64,000 nucleotides of DNA from an uncultured Roseobacter sp. (GTDB taxonomy: Bacteria > Pseudomonadota > Alphaproteobacteria > Rhodobacterales > Rhodobacteraceae). Location: contig NZ_CANLXG010000002.1 of the NCBI RefSeq assembly GCF_947495025.1, positions 1,120,124 to 1,184,123 on the forward strand, in the 5' to 3' direction. Position 1 is the stretch's first letter; every line of letters starts with the position of its first letter. Positions 61,980 through 64,000 of the stretch are shown in pieces. Made by a program: the position numbers and the translations under genes. The notes beneath the pieces were generated by a model. It saw nothing but the letters and a program-made list of their open reading frames with translations, was not told the origin of the DNA and did not search any database.

Positions 61980-62318
61980 TCAGTCTTCGGGGGCGACCAG
62001 CAGTGTGACGCTGAGCGCGGCGAGGATCGTCACGCCGAGCGTGAGCGCCATGTTCAGATCAGGCAGGAAAAGCAGAGTCATGCCGATGCAGATTGTCATG
62101 ACCACGAGGCAGACCACGAGGCTGAGTACCAGAGCAGACGAGCCCGTCGCACGTGATGGTCTGTGTTCTTCGGGCGTTGGTGTGTCGGTGAATTCTGTTT
62201 CTGCGACCTCGATGCTGTTGAGCAGGGCAGCCCGTTCGGTCAGGAACTGCGCGTGGGTCAGTTCCCCACGCTCCAGACGCGCCTCAAGGCCCCTTATCTC
62301 ATTCAGTACCGCTGTCAC
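61980..62318 (-). CDS. small membrane protein with coiled-coil N-terminus, convergent in the liv operon
   Basis: A 112-residue protein starting at GTG 62318 with GGAGTGGG upstream. Residues 1-45 form a charged helix, EIRGLEARLERGELTHAQFLTERAALL, resembling SHOCT-like short helical modules; residues 62-85 and 90-108 are two transmembrane segments (SALVLSLVVCLVVMTICIGM, ALTLGVTILAALSVTLLV). Function unknown. It lies on the opposite strand between livH (6 bp after its stop) and livM, an unusual interruption of an ABC operon. Confidence 0.65.
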   Translation of the reverse strand: MTAVLNEIRGLEARLERGELTHAQFLTERAALLNSIEVAETEFTDTPTPEEHRPSRATGSSALVLSLVVCLVVMTICIGMTLLFLPDLNMALTLGVTILAALSVTLLVAPED

Positions 62319-62522
62319 GAATCCCACTCCGTTCTGTGTGAACAGGAGTGCCGGGGCAAATGGGGCAAAATTGGGAAATGACGTGATTTCCTGTGAACTG
62401 GTTAATTCCGGAGCTTTGCAGTTGCGCGAAAATTCAGGACGCTGCCCCGTGCCCCGCGACATTCCCGGCCAGAAGAAGCAGGGCGCCGGGCGTGACCGAC
62501 TGCAGACAGGAGAAGGTGAGTA

Positions 62523-63599
62523 ATGCTTTATCGCGAGGCCGGAGACTTCAGCACCACTTACAGTCAGGACAGTCAGACCTTTCCGATCAGGTTCGACCGG
62601 TGGCGCTATTACGCGGTGCTGTTCGTGGCCATTTTTGTCATTCCGTTTATGGTCAATGACTACTGGGTCAATTCGATTTTCATGCCCTTTCTGATCTATT
62701 CGATTGCGGCGATCGGATTGAATATCCTCGTGGGATACTGTGGGCAGGTGAGCCTTGGTACGGGCGGCTTTATGGCCGTTGGGGCGTATGCATGCTACAA
62801 GCTGATGACGGCCTTTCCCGATGTCAGCATGTTCATCCATGTCCTGCTGGCCGGCGGTATCACGGCGGGAGTGGGCGTGTTGTTCGGGCTGCCCAGTCTG
62901 CGGATCAAAGGGTTTTATCTCGCTGTGGCGACGCTTGCAGCGCAGTTTTTCCTCGTCTGGCTCTTTAACCGCGTTTCATGGTTCTACAACTATTCGGCGT
63001 CCGGTCAGATCAACGCGCCGGAAAGGGATACCTTTGGCATTCTGATCACAGGGCCGAATACAGAAGCCTGGGCAACCTATCTTTTCTGTCTCATCTTCAC
63101 TGTATTTTCGGCGGTCGTGGCACGCAATCTGACGCGTGGCTCTGTAGGCCGGGAGTGGATGGCGATCCGCGATATGGATATTGCCGCCGAGATCATCGGA
63201 GTGAATCCGCTGCGTGCCAAACTGACGGCATTCGCAGTCAGTTCGTTCTTTGTAGGCATCTCAGGCGCGCTCTTCTTCGCGGTTTATCTGGGCGCTGTTG
63301 AAGTGGGCGAGGCCTTTGGTATCACCAAGTCGTTCCTCGTGCTCTTTATGATTATCATTGGCGGTCTTGGGTCGATTTTTGGCTCTTTTGCCGGAGCGGC
63401 ATTCCTGGTTCTGCTGCCTGTTCTGCTCAAGGTGGTCGGAGTAGACTGGTTCGGGTGGCCGACAGATATTGTGGCGCACCTCAATCTGGTTATCGTGGGC
63501 GGACTGATCGTGATCTTTCTGATCGTCGAACCACACGGGCTGGCCCAGCTCTGGCGCCTGGCCAAAGAGAAACTAAGACTGTGGCCTTTCCCGCACTAG
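62523..63599 (+). CDS. livM: branched-chain-type ABC transporter permease
   Basis: A 358-residue permease of the LivM type with about ten hydrophobic segments. Seen: NILVGYCGQVSLGTGGFMAVGAYA, GLPSLRIKGFYLAVATLAAQ, and the permease loop REWMAIRDMDIAAEIIGVN (about 211-229). AGGAGAAGGTG precedes the ATG. It follows the inverted small gene by 205 bp and precedes livK by 92 bp. Confidence 0.93.
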   Translation: MLYREAGDFSTTYSQDSQTFPIRFDRWRYYAVLFVAIFVIPFMVNDYWVNSIFMPFLIYSIAAIGLNILVGYCGQVSLGTGGFMAVGAYACYKLMTAFPDVSMFIHVLLAGGITAGVGVLFGLPSLRIKGFYLAVATLAAQFFLVWLFNRVSWFYNYSASGQINAPERDTFGILITGPNTEAWATYLFCLIFTVFSAVVARNLTRGSVGREWMAIRDMDIAAEIIGVNPLRAKLTAFAVSSFFVGISGALFFAVYLGAVEVGEAFGITKSFLVLFMIIIGGLGSIFGSFAGAAFLVLLPVLLKVVGVDWFGWPTDIVAHLNLVIVGGLIVIFLIVEPHGLAQLWRLAKEKLRLWPFPH

Positions 63600-63644
63600 G
63601 GCAGGCCGCACAATATCAGGTGGGACCACACCCGCCGGGACAAA

Positions 63645-63658
63645 GCCGGAAAACCGGC
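63645..63658 (+). other. short hairpin upstream of livK
   Basis: GCCGG-AAAA-CCGGC forms a stable tetraloop stem between livM and livK, 33 bp before the livK ATG. No U tract follows, so mRNA processing or stability rather than termination is more likely. Confidence 0.4.
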
Positions 63659-63691
63659 ACTATCGGATGTAAACCAAGGGAGGATTTACCG

Positions 63692-64000
63692 ATGAAATAC
63701 AAGTTAGGAACAATGGCCGTTGCAGGCCTGATGGCGGCGAGCCCGGTGATGGCGGACCTCGTGTTCCCGTCGCTGAGCTACCGGACCGGCCCTTATGCGG
63801 CGGGTGGCATCCCGTTTGCGGATGGCTACGCGGATTACTTTACACTGCTCAATGAGCGTGACGGTGGCATCGGTGGCGTTGCGACGCGCGTGCTGGAATG
63901 CGAGACGGGCTATAACACCGAAAAAGGTGTTGAGTGCTATGAGAGCACCAAGGGCGAAGGCGCGCTGGTTTATCAGCCGCTGTCCACCGGGATCACCTAT
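63692..64000 (+). CDS. livK: ABC transporter substrate-binding protein, 5' part
   Basis: The first 103 codons of a periplasmic binding protein; the window ends within it. Signal peptide MKYKLGTMAVAGLMAASPVMA, then FPSLSYRTGPYAAGGIPFADGYADYFTLLNERDGGIGG, the N-terminal lobe pattern of type 1 Liv-type binding proteins, with two cysteines (CETGYN, CYES) that are probably disulfide-linked. AGGGAGGA lies 7 bases before the ATG. The ligand is not evident; operon context suggests a carboxylate destined for CoA activation. Confidence 0.9.
   Translation, partial: MKYKLGTMAVAGLMAASPVMADLVFPSLSYRTGPYAAGGIPFADGYADYFTLLNERDGGIGGVATRVLECETGYNTEKGVECYESTKGEGALVYQPLSTGITY

Noticed and set aside
1..64000. 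tRNA, rRNA, CRISPR arrays, insertion sequences, prophage or integrase genes
   Set aside because: Looked for cloverleaf-like segments in gaps, regularly spaced repeats, transposase motifs and terminal inverted repeats; none was convincing. A covariance-model scan would be the decisive test for small RNAs and riboswitches.

Overview
The window looks like a chromosomal segment of a marine Roseobacter-group alphaproteobacterium (Rhodobacteraceae/Roseobacteraceae sensu lato). The reasons are gene content and synteny: rsmB, a heparinase-II/III-like gene, purH, lspA, a DUF3035 lipoprotein and a paired M16 peptidase set; an RpoE-ChrR sigma/anti-sigma pair beside a flavin amine oxidase/DUF1365/MFS/DUF3833/SDR operon; a TRAP transporter; and a Liv-type ABC operon led by an acyl-CoA ligase. 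Coding density is high, the sequence is GC-rich, GTG/TTG starts are common, and ATGA/GTGA stop-start overlaps are frequent. I saw no tRNA, rRNA, insertion sequence, phage gene or CRISPR array.

Layout. (1) 1-10073: housekeeping genes: dapB, a small secreted protein, a DUF1674 protein, rsmB, heparinase-like, purH, lspA, lipoprotein, M16 catalytic and non-catalytic peptidases. (2) 10154-17298: deoC with a double-length aldehyde dehydrogenase, then purine/ureide genes (uraH, a puuE-uraD fusion, an NCS2 permease). (3) 17704-20780: mutL and rmuC, translationally overlapped. (4) 20771-35705, minus strand: an apparent 14-gene operon reading TRAP dctP-dctQ-dctM, PhyH dioxygenase, UxaA, Gfo/Idh, PhyH dioxygenase, HIBADH-type dehydrogenase, EamA transporter, KDG-kinase-like PfkB, three more Gfo/Idh proteins and UxuA. 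A divergent FCD-GntR regulator with a perfect inverted repeat before its ribosome binding site lies at its head. (5) 36545-38412, minus: a DenD-like dehydrogenase and a second HIBADH-type enzyme. (6) 38613-44104, plus: SDR, IlvD/Edd dehydratase, FAH-type hydrolase, D-2-hydroxyacid dehydrogenase and MR/MLE enolase-superfamily enzyme. (7) 44108-50162: chrR-rpoE and the divergent five-gene operon. (8) 50258-57402: saccharopine-dehydrogenase-like, GST, histidine phosphatase, a large formate dehydrogenase alpha subunit, a 60-residue ORF and an M20-type amidohydrolase. (9) 57607-64000: acyl-CoA ligase, livG, a secreted-like ORF, livH, a convergent small membrane-protein gene, livM, and the 5' part of livK.

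How the genes work together. Blocks 4-6 form a 23-kb sugar-acid island. The TRAP system probably imports an acidic sugar. Gfo/Idh, DenD-like and HIBADH-like enzymes interconvert or oxidise sugar acids. UxuA and UxaA make 2-keto-3-deoxygluconate, which the PfkB kinase would phosphorylate toward KDPG. The plus-strand operon has the signature enzymes of a non-phosphorylating route: sugar acid, 2-keto-3-deoxy acid, 2,4-diketo-3-deoxy acid, then hydrolytic cleavage to pyruvate plus a hydroxy acid. Two Fe(II)/2-oxoglutarate dioxygenases embedded in the uronate operon have no place in textbook uronate catabolism and are the best lead for an undescribed step. All functional statements rest on motif recognition and recalled family knowledge; no database search was run.
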